This document shows positions 37,965-45,849 of a stretch of DNA of 64,000 nt, piece after piece. This DNA comes from Chlamydiales bacterium (GTDB taxonomy: Bacteria > Chlamydiota > Chlamydiia > Chlamydiales > Rhabdochlamydiaceae): positions 1 to 64,000 of the forward strand of contig JACPOL010000009.1 in the NCBI GenBank assembly GCA_016185065.1. Direction: 5' to 3'. Numbering within the stretch: position 1 is the first letter of the stretch; every line of letters starts with the position of its first letter. The notes beneath the pieces were generated by a model. The model ran no database searches. It was not told where the DNA came from and saw only the letters and a list, made by a program, of their open reading frames with translations. Made by a program: the position numbers and the translations under genes.

Positions 37965-38751
37965 CGCGCGCGATCTCCTCCGTTGAATCGAGAAGTAGTT
38001 CCTCTTTTTTTACAATCTTACCCACATCGATTTGGAGCGGGTTCTTGCCTGCAAAGGCAAAGTTCACGCTAAAACACTGTCTAGGATCTGTAAACCCCTT
38101 CTCTGCCCGTCCAACAAGCATCTTGTGAAGATCGAGGAGCGCATCGATTGCAGACTGGTCGCCGGAAGTTTTGCACAAGTAGGCGATTCTGTCTGGAACG
38201 AGATCTCCCTTTTCCTGAAGGAGAAAGGGGACCTGGTCCAGATCGATCTCTCCGCGATTTTTCAGCTTTAGCTGCGATTTAACTGTTTCTCGGTTGGAAA
38301 AATGGAGATGCAGAAGGCCGGTTTCATTGCGCAGCTCATCAAAAGCGAGGGCGTAGCGTCCGCAGGTCTCATGAAACTTTTGTAGCCATCTTGCTTGCGA
38401 ATGAGCTCTCTTTTCTGGAGAAACAAAAGAGGAGAAGAGGGGGCCATCTCTTAACCACTTCTTCTTTCTCATGTGGCGCGCTTTAAATAATTTAATCACA
38501 TACTTGCCATCTTGGCTGACGCAGGCGAAGCATTGAGCTCCCTCGCCGAGGGGTTCAAACTCTTGAGAAAAGATCCTTTTTAGCTCTTCTTGGCTCACTG
38601 CACTCCTGCTTTCGATGGCCTCAGGGAAGATGTGAAGAATGTTCTGGGAGGAGAGGCTCATGCTCCGCATGTTCCAGAGGTAGTTGAACGCGAAGAGGCA
38701 TAGAAGAATAAAAGGAACGAGCAGAAGGAAGAACAAAGGGAGCTTTTTCAT
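37888..38751 (-). CDS. Membrane-anchored protein with kinase-like N-lobe motif
   Basis: Start at ATG 38751, overlapping the carboxypeptidase stop (ATGA); longer in-frame extensions upstream run inside that gene and are unlikely. 287 aa. One N-terminal membrane segment (~5-25). 'PLGEGAQCFACVSQDGKYVIKLFK' (~68-90) has the shape of a protein-kinase glycine loop plus the catalytic Lys strand, and 'PLQIDVGKIV' near the C-terminus could stand for the metal-binding Asp region. No clear HRD motif, so kinase activity is uncertain. It would face the periplasm if the N-terminus is cytosolic. Translationally coupled to the M32 peptidase gene. Confidence 0.7.
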   Translation of the reverse strand: MKKLPLFFLLLVPFILLCLFAFNYLWNMRSMSLSSQNILHIFPEAIESRSAVSQEELKRIFSQEFEPLGEGAQCFACVSQDGKYVIKLFKARHMRKKKWLRDGPLFSSFVSPEKRAHSQARWLQKFHETCGRYALAFDELRNETGLLHLHFSNRETVKSQLKLKNRGEIDLDQVPFLLQEKGDLVPDRIAYLCKTSGDQSAIDALLDLHKMLVGRAEKGFTDPRQCFSVNFAFAGKNPLQIDVGKIVKKEELLLDSTEEIARVTANLQDWIERHNPELAAPFQESLH

Positions 38752-40265
38752 CGAGCAATATCGTAAAGCCGGTGGTATTTTTCTTCCAGATAAGTGACGA
38801 AGGGTTTTTCTGTGAGAGGCCCTCCAGTTAAGCGTATGAGGATCTCTTCGGCGGAGAACTGGCGGCCATACTGATGGAGATTTTCTGTAAGCCACTCGCG
38901 GATAAAGCCTAGATCTCCCTTAGAGACCCGCTCCTTCCACTCAGGATACTTCTTTTCAAACGCAGCAAAAATCTGGCTTGCATAGAGGTTGCCGAGGGTG
39001 TAGGTGGGGAAGTAGCCGATGCCACCCATCGACCAGTGGATATCCTGAAGGCAGCCCTCCGCATCGCTAGAAGGGGTGATCCCGAGATACTCTTGCATCT
39101 TACGGTTCCAAGCTTTTGGTAGATCTTTCACTTTTAATGAGCCATCTAGCAGCGCCATCTCGAGTTCGAAGCGAACGATCACATGGAGAGAGTAGGTCAC
39201 CTCATCGGCTTCCACGCGAATCAGAGAGGCTTCTACGCTGTTTATTGCGCGGTGAAAGTCGTGCAGTGAGATCTCTTTTAACTTCTCGGGAAAGAGGTTC
39301 TGAAGCTGAGGGAAGAAGTGTTTCCAGAAAGCTTCGCTTCTTCCAATGCGCGTCTCCCACCAGCGAGACTGGCTCTCATCCATTCCCAGCGAAGCGCTCT
39401 CTCCTAGGGGCGAGCCGAAGTTCTCAACTTTAAAACCGCGATTATAGAGGCCGTGGCCTCCTTCGTGGATCACAGAGAAGATGTTCGACATCAGATAGTC
39501 GGGATGGAGGCGAGTGGACATTCGCGTGTCTTTTGGATGCAGACTTACGCAAAAGGGGTGAACCGAGAGGTCGAGCCTGCTGGTCTCTTTATCAAATCCC
39601 ATCGCTTTGAGAAGAATCTGGGAGAACTCATTCTGCTTTTCAGGCGAGAAGCTGCCGTGCAAAAAATCCTCTCTGGGAGCGGGTCTTGCTTTAATTTCCT
39701 TCACAAGCTGAGTTAAAGAGGATTTTAGTCTTGCAAAGAGGGGAGAGAGCTGGGCGCTCGTCATTCCTGGTTCATATAGGTCGAGAAGTGCGTCATAAGG
39801 GTGGGCTTTATACCCGAGAAGCTCCGCCTTCTTTCGAGAGATCTTCACGATCTTCTCAAGGTGAGGAGCAAAGAGAGAGAAGTTGTTCTGCTTTCGCGCT
39901 TCTGCCCAAGCGTGCACGCCTGCAGAGGTGATCTTTGCAAAATTTTTAACAAAAGCCTGAGGCAGTTTCTTCTCGTTTAAATAGTCGCGTCTCCACTCTC
40001 TTAGTGCTGCCATCTTTTCTGGAGGAAGAGTTTTATCTAGGATCTCTCCTGAGGCTAAGTCGATCAGCTTTCCCAATGCTTTTGCATAGGCTGGAGAGGT
40101 CTTCTGCTTGTGCGATAGCCCCGCGATGAGTTCGACTTGAAGCGCCCGCGCTTCTATCGCACCTGGCGGCATATAGATCTCTTGATCCCATTCTAAAAGC
40201 TGATGAATCGAATGAAGTAGAGCCACGGTTTTAGACAGCTCGTGGAATTTCGTGTATGTATCCAT
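38748..40265 (-). CDS. M32 family metallocarboxypeptidase
   Basis: Start at 40265, where AGAGGAAAAG precedes the ATG closely; 505 aa, as usual for M32 (Taq carboxypeptidase family). 'LLEWDQEIYMPPGA' near the N-terminus, the zinc motif 'IHEGGHGLYNRG' (HExxH) and 'GESASLGMDESQSRWWE' downstream are diagnostic. Removes C-terminal residues from peptides in the cytoplasm, probably for amino-acid recycling from imported peptides. First gene of a two-gene unit with 37888-38751; divergent from the Dsb pair (64 bp gap). Confidence 0.95.
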   Translation of the reverse strand: MDTYTKFHELSKTVALLHSIHQLLEWDQEIYMPPGAIEARALQVELIAGLSHKQKTSPAYAKALGKLIDLASGEILDKTLPPEKMAALREWRRDYLNEKKLPQAFVKNFAKITSAGVHAWAEARKQNNFSLFAPHLEKIVKISRKKAELLGYKAHPYDALLDLYEPGMTSAQLSPLFARLKSSLTQLVKEIKARPAPREDFLHGSFSPEKQNEFSQILLKAMGFDKETSRLDLSVHPFCVSLHPKDTRMSTRLHPDYLMSNIFSVIHEGGHGLYNRGFKVENFGSPLGESASLGMDESQSRWWETRIGRSEAFWKHFFPQLQNLFPEKLKEISLHDFHRAINSVEASLIRVEADEVTYSLHVIVRFELEMALLDGSLKVKDLPKAWNRKMQEYLGITPSSDAEGCLQDIHWSMGGIGYFPTYTLGNLYASQIFAAFEKKYPEWKERVSKGDLGFIREWLTENLHQYGRQFSAEEILIRLTGGPLTEKPFVTYLEEKYHRLYDIAR

Positions 40266-40329
40266 TCTTTTCCTCTTAAAAAGATTGCATCTTGCAAGGA
40301 TTTCTTGCACTGATTAGCTTTGTATCAAT

Positions 40330-40905
40330 ATGTCGCCGAAAATCCTGGTCCTGTCAACGCTCGGTCTCTTTCTGCTTATCGCAGGAGGAGACTATTTACT
40401 TCATAACAAAAGCTCCTCTTTTTCAGGAAGGGTTGCTACGCAAGGCTGTCCGCTGCTTGGAAGCGATCAAGCTCCAGTCCAGATGGTTGTTTTTGAGGAT
40501 TTGCGATGCACTTCCTGCCGCTCTTTTCATCTGGAGATTCTGCCGAAGATAAAAGAGAAGTTCATCGACACAGGGAAAGTGCAGTGCGCGCTTCTGCTCC
40601 TCTCATTTTTAGACCACTCGGAGCCGCTGGCGCTTCAGGCTCTTTCACTCTATGAGAAGAGGCCAGACTCTTTCTTTTCTTTTGTGAACCAGCTATACAC
40701 AGATCTTCCTCCACCGGATGCAGAAAATATTGCAATTGCGGATGCGGAGCATATAAAAAAACAGCTTCAAGAGAATCTAAAGATTGCAGATAAGTTGATG
40801 AATGGAGAGATCGCAACACCCGCCGTATTTATCAATGGAAAGGCGACGATTAGCTACTCAGTAGGTTCGATCGCATCGGCAATAGAAAAGGAGATAGATC
40901 GATGA
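40330..40905 (+). CDS. DsbA-like thiol oxidoreductase (DsbH type)
   Basis: 191 aa. N-terminal membrane/signal segment (~4-20) places the protein in the periplasm. Thioredoxin-fold motifs: CTSC at 60-63 ('FEDLRCTSCRSFH') and the cis-Pro loop 'TPAVFING' (~163-170). Forms or reduces disulfides in exported proteins; chlamydiae use disulfide crosslinking of outer-membrane proteins across the developmental cycle. Overlaps the DsbB-like gene by ATGA, an arrangement like C. trachomatis CT177-CT176. Confidence 0.9.
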   Translation: MSPKILVLSTLGLFLLIAGGDYLLHNKSSSFSGRVATQGCPLLGSDQAPVQMVVFEDLRCTSCRSFHLEILPKIKEKFIDTGKVQCALLLLSFLDHSEPLALQALSLYEKRPDSFFSFVNQLYTDLPPPDAENIAIADAEHIKKQLQENLKIADKLMNGEIATPAVFINGKATISYSVGSIASAIEKEIDR

Positions 40906-41315
40906 GGATAATAAGAAATAACGGCCTGTATTTTGCCTGGTTCATCTCTCTGGTGGGAGTGATGTGGAGCTTCTACTGGAGCGAAAGGCTCAATCTTGAG
41001 CTCTGCTCGCTCTGCTGGATGCAGCGCGTCTTTCTATTTCCTCTCGCAATCATACTGGGTATTGGGACCTATCGACAAGATCGCGGTGTTATTATCTACG
41101 CTATGCCGCTGGCAATTGTAGGGGCTTTCATCGCTCTCTATCATCTGCTCCTTCAGAAGCTTCCCGAGACAGTAACGCATAAGCTCTGCACAAGCCGTGT
41201 GAGCTGCGCCCAAGAAACGATCGCTCATTTTGGATTTGTTACCCCAGCGATGTTAAGCTTGACTGCTTTTTTTCTGATCTCCCTCTTTCTTTTTGCGTAT
41301 CGAGAAAAGGCGTAG
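40902..41315 (+). CDS. dsbB: DsbB-family disulfide bond formation protein
   Basis: 137 aa, four membrane segments. 'CSLCWMQRVFLFPLAIILGI' carries the quinone-side CxxC and the second periplasmic loop has Cys in 'KLCTSRVSC'. Re-oxidises the preceding DsbA-like protein and passes electrons to quinone. BdbC/DsbB-like short form. Its 3' 63 bp overlap the convergent PAP2 gene. Confidence 0.93.
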   Translation: MRIIRNNGLYFAWFISLVGVMWSFYWSERLNLELCSLCWMQRVFLFPLAIILGIGTYRQDRGVIIYAMPLAIVGAFIALYHLLLQKLPETVTHKLCTSRVSCAQETIAHFGFVTPAMLSLTAFFLISLFLFAYREKA

Positions 41316-42026
41316 AAAGCTCTCTATCTTGCTGCTGACGCTTCTTGCAAGCGGAGTGCAGAAGGCCCAGCTCATAAAAATAATCGTAATAGATCCTGCG
41401 CCGATGATCACATCGGAGAGCCAGTGCGCTCCGGTAATCAATCGTGGCATGCATAGGAATGCTGCATAGAAAGCGGCAAATAGTCCCAGTCTCCAGCGAG
41501 CGAGGTAGACGTAGCTCGCTGCAAAGAGCAGGGCTGTTGTCGCGTGGTCGCCCGGGAAGCTCTTCGTAGAGTCGTCTTTAATATGCAGCCAGGAGATGTG
41601 ATCTGAAAGGCGCACGCTTCCCTCCACGACGAGAGTTGGGCTCTCTCTCGGAATCTGCCAGGTCTTTCGGAAGAGAAGGCGGTTCACAAAGTAGAGAATC
41701 GCTGCGATGTAGAAGAGGCAGAAGACGAGTTCGGATGCTTTTTTAAGGCGGAGCTCTTTATGCGCCTTTCGTATGTATACGGTGTAGAATCCCAAGATAA
41801 AGAGATCTTCTACCCAGTCTGCGAGTTTGTGGTTAGCCAGAGCCCAAAAGGTCTGCCAGCTGCTATTTCCTCTTAAGCTTCCATTGATAAATTTAAAGAA
41901 GCCAACATCGAGATGTTTCCAATAGACAGCTGTTGCAGGAAGTAGGAAAGATCCCACCATAAGGCCAACGAGAAGGTGCCAGAGCAGGAGCTGTTTAATT
42001 TTCCAAGAAGATGAGGATGTGTTCAT
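41253..42026 (-). CDS. PAP2-family phosphatase
   Basis: 257 aa with about six hydrophobic segments. The active site is split as in all PAP2 enzymes: Lys in 'DSTKSFPGDHATTA' (motif 2, with the His), and 'RLITGAHWLSDVIIG' (motif 3). Dephosphorylates a lipid phosphate; undecaprenyl pyrophosphate or lipid A are the common substrates, and the two Lpt genes upstream in the same direction make a lipid A/LPS link attractive. 2 nt separate it from lptG. Its 3' end overlaps dsbB by 63 bp. Confidence 0.88.
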   Translation of the reverse strand: MNTSSSSWKIKQLLLWHLLVGLMVGSFLLPATAVYWKHLDVGFFKFINGSLRGNSSWQTFWALANHKLADWVEDLFILGFYTVYIRKAHKELRLKKASELVFCLFYIAAILYFVNRLLFRKTWQIPRESPTLVVEGSVRLSDHISWLHIKDDSTKSFPGDHATTALLFAASYVYLARWRLGLFAAFYAAFLCMPRLITGAHWLSDVIIGAGSITIIFMSWAFCTPLARSVSSKIESFLRLFSIRKKKEGDQKKSSQA

Positions 42027-42028
42027 AA

Positions 42029-43114
42029 CTATTTCCTAGAGAAGTTCCAGATAAAGGGGGCGCTGCAGAGCAGGAAGGGAGCAAAGATTGCAATCGGAGG
42101 TAGAAGAGTTCGGTTCTCTCCAAAAATAATTGCCGCGTCCATAAGCGTGAAAAAGGCGATATAGCCGAAGAGAGCAAGCGCATAGAGTAGGAAGAGCGAG
42201 GCTCTTCTCGCATAGCGCACGCAGAAGGGAGAGGCGGCTAAGATGACAACAAGGGAGAGGAAGGGGATGGCGATCTTATAGCAGAGGTGCGTAAGCAGCT
42301 CCATCTTCATGTAGGAGCTGGTCTTCTGCTTAAAGCCCATGGTGTAGAGCTCGCTTAAACTTCTGTTTTCCAGCGGGATGAATCCTTTTCGAGGAGGGTC
42401 CTTATCCCAGCTAATCTCTTTGAATACGCGGCTCTCAAAGCTCCCTCTCTTTTCAAAAGCTCCTTGGGGAGAGCGGACGAGGTGGTCGATGAATCTGCCT
42501 TCAGGTTGGTCTGGATTTGCGGTTAGGTAGCGCATGCGCCAGATCTCATTGGAAGATTTTAGCCAGATCACATCGAAAAAGAGGCCTTTCTGCTTGTCGT
42601 AGGTCTGATAGACGATTTTAGAGCTATCTTTCAGTGTTAGAACATGAATAGGATTGCTCTTTCGATCCTGCTTCGAGTGCTTGATGTGCTTGTCATAGAA
42701 CCTGTCGAGATAGGTTAGAGATTTGGGCAGGAGAAACTCTGACGAGACGATATTAAAAAGTGTGCAAAGTACCCCGACAAATAGAAAGGGGCGCATTAGG
42801 TTTTTAAAAGATAGGCCTGAGGATTGAAGGGCGACCAGTTCTCTGTGTGCATTCAGCGAGGTGAGCACCTTAATCGTTGAGATCAGAATTGCGAGAGGCA
42901 GGAGAAGAGGTGCACGCTTGATAAATTGAAATCCGTAGTAGATAAAGAGATCCGAAATCTGCAGCTTCTGGTCTCTTAAGAAGTCCTGCATGTGCAGAGA
43001 GTAGTCGATCGCCGCGTAGAGGAAGAAGAAGCCAAAGAGAAATAGAGAAAAGACTTTGACGATCTCTCTTAAAAAGTAGCGCTCCCAGATCTTATCAAAC
43101 ATGAATAGCTTCAT
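42029..43114 (-). CDS. lptG: LptF/LptG-family LPS export permease (second)
   Basis: 361 aa. Three N-terminal membrane segments ('VFSLFLFGFFFLYAAIDYS', 'RAPLLLPLAILIST'), a periplasmic beta-jellyroll region (~110-260) and three C-terminal segments. 'YGFQFIKRAPLLLPLAILI' and 'ALNAHRELVALQSSG' match the YjgP/YjgQ signature. With LptF and the ATPase LptB it extracts LPS from the inner membrane. Overlaps lptF by ATGA; order and orientation are as in Chlamydia. LptF versus LptG assignment is by position. Confidence 0.88.
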   Translation of the reverse strand: MKLFMFDKIWERYFLREIVKVFSLFLFGFFFLYAAIDYSLHMQDFLRDQKLQISDLFIYYGFQFIKRAPLLLPLAILISTIKVLTSLNAHRELVALQSSGLSFKNLMRPFLFVGVLCTLFNIVSSEFLLPKSLTYLDRFYDKHIKHSKQDRKSNPIHVLTLKDSSKIVYQTYDKQKGLFFDVIWLKSSNEIWRMRYLTANPDQPEGRFIDHLVRSPQGAFEKRGSFESRVFKEISWDKDPPRKGFIPLENRSLSELYTMGFKQKTSSYMKMELLTHLCYKIAIPFLSLVVILAASPFCVRYARRASLFLLYALALFGYIAFFTLMDAAIIFGENRTLLPPIAIFAPFLLCSAPFIWNFSRK

Positions 43115-44220
43115 TCACGACCCTCCGAAACTCTCTTCAGCGACCGCAGAGAAGCCAGAACGATTAGCGGATGGGGCAGGAGATAGACTAGGCAGGCGAT
43201 GAGAGGAGCATCTTTAAAAGACTTTGCCGCGATAAAGGAGATCATGAATAGGGCGGCCAGGCCGATCGCCCAGAAGAGCCCTTTCTTAGACTCGCGCCTT
43301 CCTATCTCCATTCCAAATGCGACTCCAATGAAAGTAAAGGTAAAGGCAGCAAGACCAAGCGAGGCTCGTCGTGTAATTTCAATCACAGCTCTTCCTGAAA
43401 GAAAACGCTGCTCTGGCTTCTCGATGCGCTCGCTAATTAGGATCGATTTGAGAGGGTAGTAGTCGAAGTTCGAATGCCACTCAAAACTGCTTACAAACTG
43501 GGCGAAGTTAGAGGCCTTGGTGCACATCGTCTTCTGATTCTCAATGATGAGATGGTCAAAACGGTCGTCGCCTTTCGGATCGACGCTCGAAATGATCGAA
43601 ACGTTCTTTCCCGTAAACATCTCATCTTCTAGGACGAGCTCTTTTGCGACCATCATCGCGAGGCGCTTTGACGAGGCGTTGTTAGCGATAAAGACCACAT
43701 CTTCCGCCTGCCTGCCCGATTTTAGCGCTTTCATGTCGATGTAGGTGTCCTTCATTCTGACGAGTGTCTCTTTCTGCAGAAGGAAGAGGGGGTTCTTGGC
43801 CGTTACCTCGTAGATAAGCTCTCTTGAAAGAACTCGGCAGCGAGGTGCGATCTCAGAGGCTAGGGAGAAATTAACGAGAGAGAGTAGAGAGCCTGCAATG
43901 AGAAGAGGGAAGATGATCGGAGATAGTCCAAAACCTGTGCTCCGTAGAGCTGTTAGCTCGTGTGTGTGGCTAAGTCTCTGATAGAGAAGCATCGAAGCGA
44001 TGAGACAGGCTACCGGGATTGCAACGGGAAGGATGTAGGGGATCTGATAGAGAGTGAAGAGAAGAACTGGCAGAATCCCTGCCCCTGAAGTCGCAAAGCG
44101 GGCGATCTCCTGGAAGCGCGTAACCAGAAGAAGGGCGATGAAGCTGCTTACAGAGAGAGCAAGCACCTGCAGGTAGCTCTTAAGAAGGTAGCGCCATAGA
44201 ATTGGCATGGACCATTTCAC
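43111..44220 (-). CDS. lptF: LptF/LptG-family LPS export permease (first)
   Basis: 369 aa with the same layout as its neighbour: two N-terminal membrane blocks ('VLALSVSSFIALLLVTRFQE', 'QIPYILPVAIPVACLIASM'), 'RLSHTHELTALRSTGF', a periplasmic domain and C-terminal helices. Inner-membrane half of the LPS transporter. First gene of an lptF-lptG-PAP2 unit; 79 bp separate it from the divergent tilS. Confidence 0.9.
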   Translation of the reverse strand: MKWSMPILWRYLLKSYLQVLALSVSSFIALLLVTRFQEIARFATSGAGILPVLLFTLYQIPYILPVAIPVACLIASMLLYQRLSHTHELTALRSTGFGLSPIIFPLLIAGSLLSLVNFSLASEIAPRCRVLSRELIYEVTAKNPLFLLQKETLVRMKDTYIDMKALKSGRQAEDVVFIANNASSKRLAMMVAKELVLEDEMFTGKNVSIISSVDPKGDDRFDHLIIENQKTMCTKASNFAQFVSSFEWHSNFDYYPLKSILISERIEKPEQRFLSGRAVIEITRRASLGLAAFTFTFIGVAFGMEIGRRESKKGLFWAIGLAALFMISFIAAKSFKDAPLIACLVYLLPHPLIVLASLRSLKRVSEGRE

Positions 44221-44299
44221 CCTTAAAATTAAGAGACCATTGTAGAGAATGAATGGATATTTCTGCTATCTTAGTTACCTAAGCTAAATTGGAAGATAG

Positions 44300-45592
44300 A
44301 TGATAGATCCTCTTGTCTCTTCGGTAAAAGAATTTCTAGAGAGAAACTATGAGGGGAGGGGGCCTCTCCTGCTCGGGCTATCGGGAGGGCCAGACTCGCT
44401 CGCTCTTCTCTACCTTCTCCTCGAATGCGGCGTTAATTTGCACCTTGCCCACATCGACCATGGATGGAGATCTGAGAGTGGTGAGGAGGCGGCTCTCCTC
44501 GGGGAGATGGCAAGGTCTCTAAAGCTGCCTTTTCATCTGCATACCTTAGACGAGCATGGCACAAGTAATATGGAGGCTGAGGGACGGGAGACGAGGCTCA
44601 AGTTTTTTTCAAAGATTTATAGAGAGATCGATGCCGAAGCGCTTCTTCTGGCCCACCAGGCCGATGATCAGGCCGAGACGATTTTAAAGAGGATTTTTGA
44701 GGGTGCCCACCTACTGCATTTGGGGGGGATGCATCCTGTCACTCTATTAGAGGGGATGAGGGTTTGGAGGCCGCTTCTCTTCTCTCCTAAAAAAGAGCTT
44801 CAGGCGTGGCTCGATGCTAAGGGGTTCACCGCCTTTCAAGACAAGACCAATCTCGACCCTCGATTTCTCCGAGGGAGAATGCGGTCGGAGATCTTTCCTC
44901 AGCTCGCCAAGACCTTCGGTAAAGAGATCTCAAATAACCTCATCAGATTTGGAAAGACACTGCAGGAGGTTGCGGCTGAATTAGAAAGGGAGAGTGTAGA
45001 GCAGCTTAAAAGCATCCGTCGCGGACCGTTAGGGAGCTATCTCGAGGTTGATAAGACCCTCTCATCGATCAGAAAAGAAGCTCTTCTGAAAAAATTTCTA
45101 GATGCTGAAGGGCTTCTGCTCTCTCATGAGAGCTACGACTCTCTCCTTGAAGCGCTTAATAGCGGAGCTGCCAGTCGCTGCTTCATTGCCAAAGAGCGGC
45201 AGGTCATCGTGGATAGAGGTATCCTTTTTGTGGTCAGTAGGGATCTATCCTGGTCAAATTTAGACTGGCAGATCTCCTACGAACCCGCCGTAAATACCGA
45301 TTTTAAGAACTTCTCCTGGAAGGATTTATGGACAGGGGAGACGCGTGTTACTCTTCCAGAGAACAGTTATGAGCTTCAGCCTCCTCAAACCGCGCTTCCT
45401 TTTCCAGGCGCTTCTCCTATAAAGGAGTGGTGGCAGGAGCACAAAGTTCCATCTTTTTTAAGGCAGCTAGTTCCGGTTGTTATTAAGGAGGGGGTTGTGG
45501 TTCATGAGTTCTTAACAGGGCGCAAGAAACAATTAACAAACAGTGGGTCTTTGTTACAAATATCATTAAAATTTAAATTAACTAATAATTAA
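44300..45592 (+). CDS. tilS: tRNA(Ile)-lysidine synthase
   Basis: 430 aa. PP-loop ATP pyrophosphatase motif 'GLSGGPDS' (~26-33), 'HIDHGWR', 'AHQADDQAET' and 'RMRSEIFPQL' identify TilS, which converts C34 of tRNA-Ile(CAU) to lysidine so it reads AUA. C-terminal TilS domain present. tilS-ftsH adjacency is conserved in chlamydiae and many bacteria. The AT-rich 257-bp gap to ftsH contains no visible gene. Confidence 0.96.
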   Translation: MIDPLVSSVKEFLERNYEGRGPLLLGLSGGPDSLALLYLLLECGVNLHLAHIDHGWRSESGEEAALLGEMARSLKLPFHLHTLDEHGTSNMEAEGRETRLKFFSKIYREIDAEALLLAHQADDQAETILKRIFEGAHLLHLGGMHPVTLLEGMRVWRPLLFSPKKELQAWLDAKGFTAFQDKTNLDPRFLRGRMRSEIFPQLAKTFGKEISNNLIRFGKTLQEVAAELERESVEQLKSIRRGPLGSYLEVDKTLSSIRKEALLKKFLDAEGLLLSHESYDSLLEALNSGAASRCFIAKERQVIVDRGILFVVSRDLSWSNLDWQISYEPAVNTDFKNFSWKDLWTGETRVTLPENSYELQPPQTALPFPGASPIKEWWQEHKVPSFLRQLVPVVIKEGVVVHEFLTGRKKQLTNSGSLLQISLKFKLTNN

Positions 45593-45849
45593 CGTGCACA
45601 GAAAAAACAAAGGTGCTACTATCACAAATGGAGAACGGTGAGTCTTGCAACGCTCGCTGTGCGTATAGTGAGAGTAGTTTCGATGAATTCCCTGGAGAAT
45701 TTATCGTCGCTATTCTGGGGAAATTTCTTTACGTAAATTGTTGAGAAGTGATTTCCTTACAAAGTTACACAAGCGCTTTTCCTGGACTGATTATTTCCCT
45801 TCCCGCAAGGGCAGGTATTATTTTTAACCTTAAAATATAGAAAATCCAT

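Noticed and set aside
38752..38895. Longer N-terminus for the kinase-like protein (start at 38895)
   Set aside because: It would lie entirely within the carboxypeptidase gene, is Arg-rich without a pattern, and would bury the membrane anchor; the ATGA overlap start is preferred.
45593..45849. Small RNA (such as 4.5S or RNase P RNA) ahead of ftsH
   Set aside because: I looked for the conserved 4.5S apical loop and RNase P core motifs and saw neither; only a short hairpin near 45800 is present.
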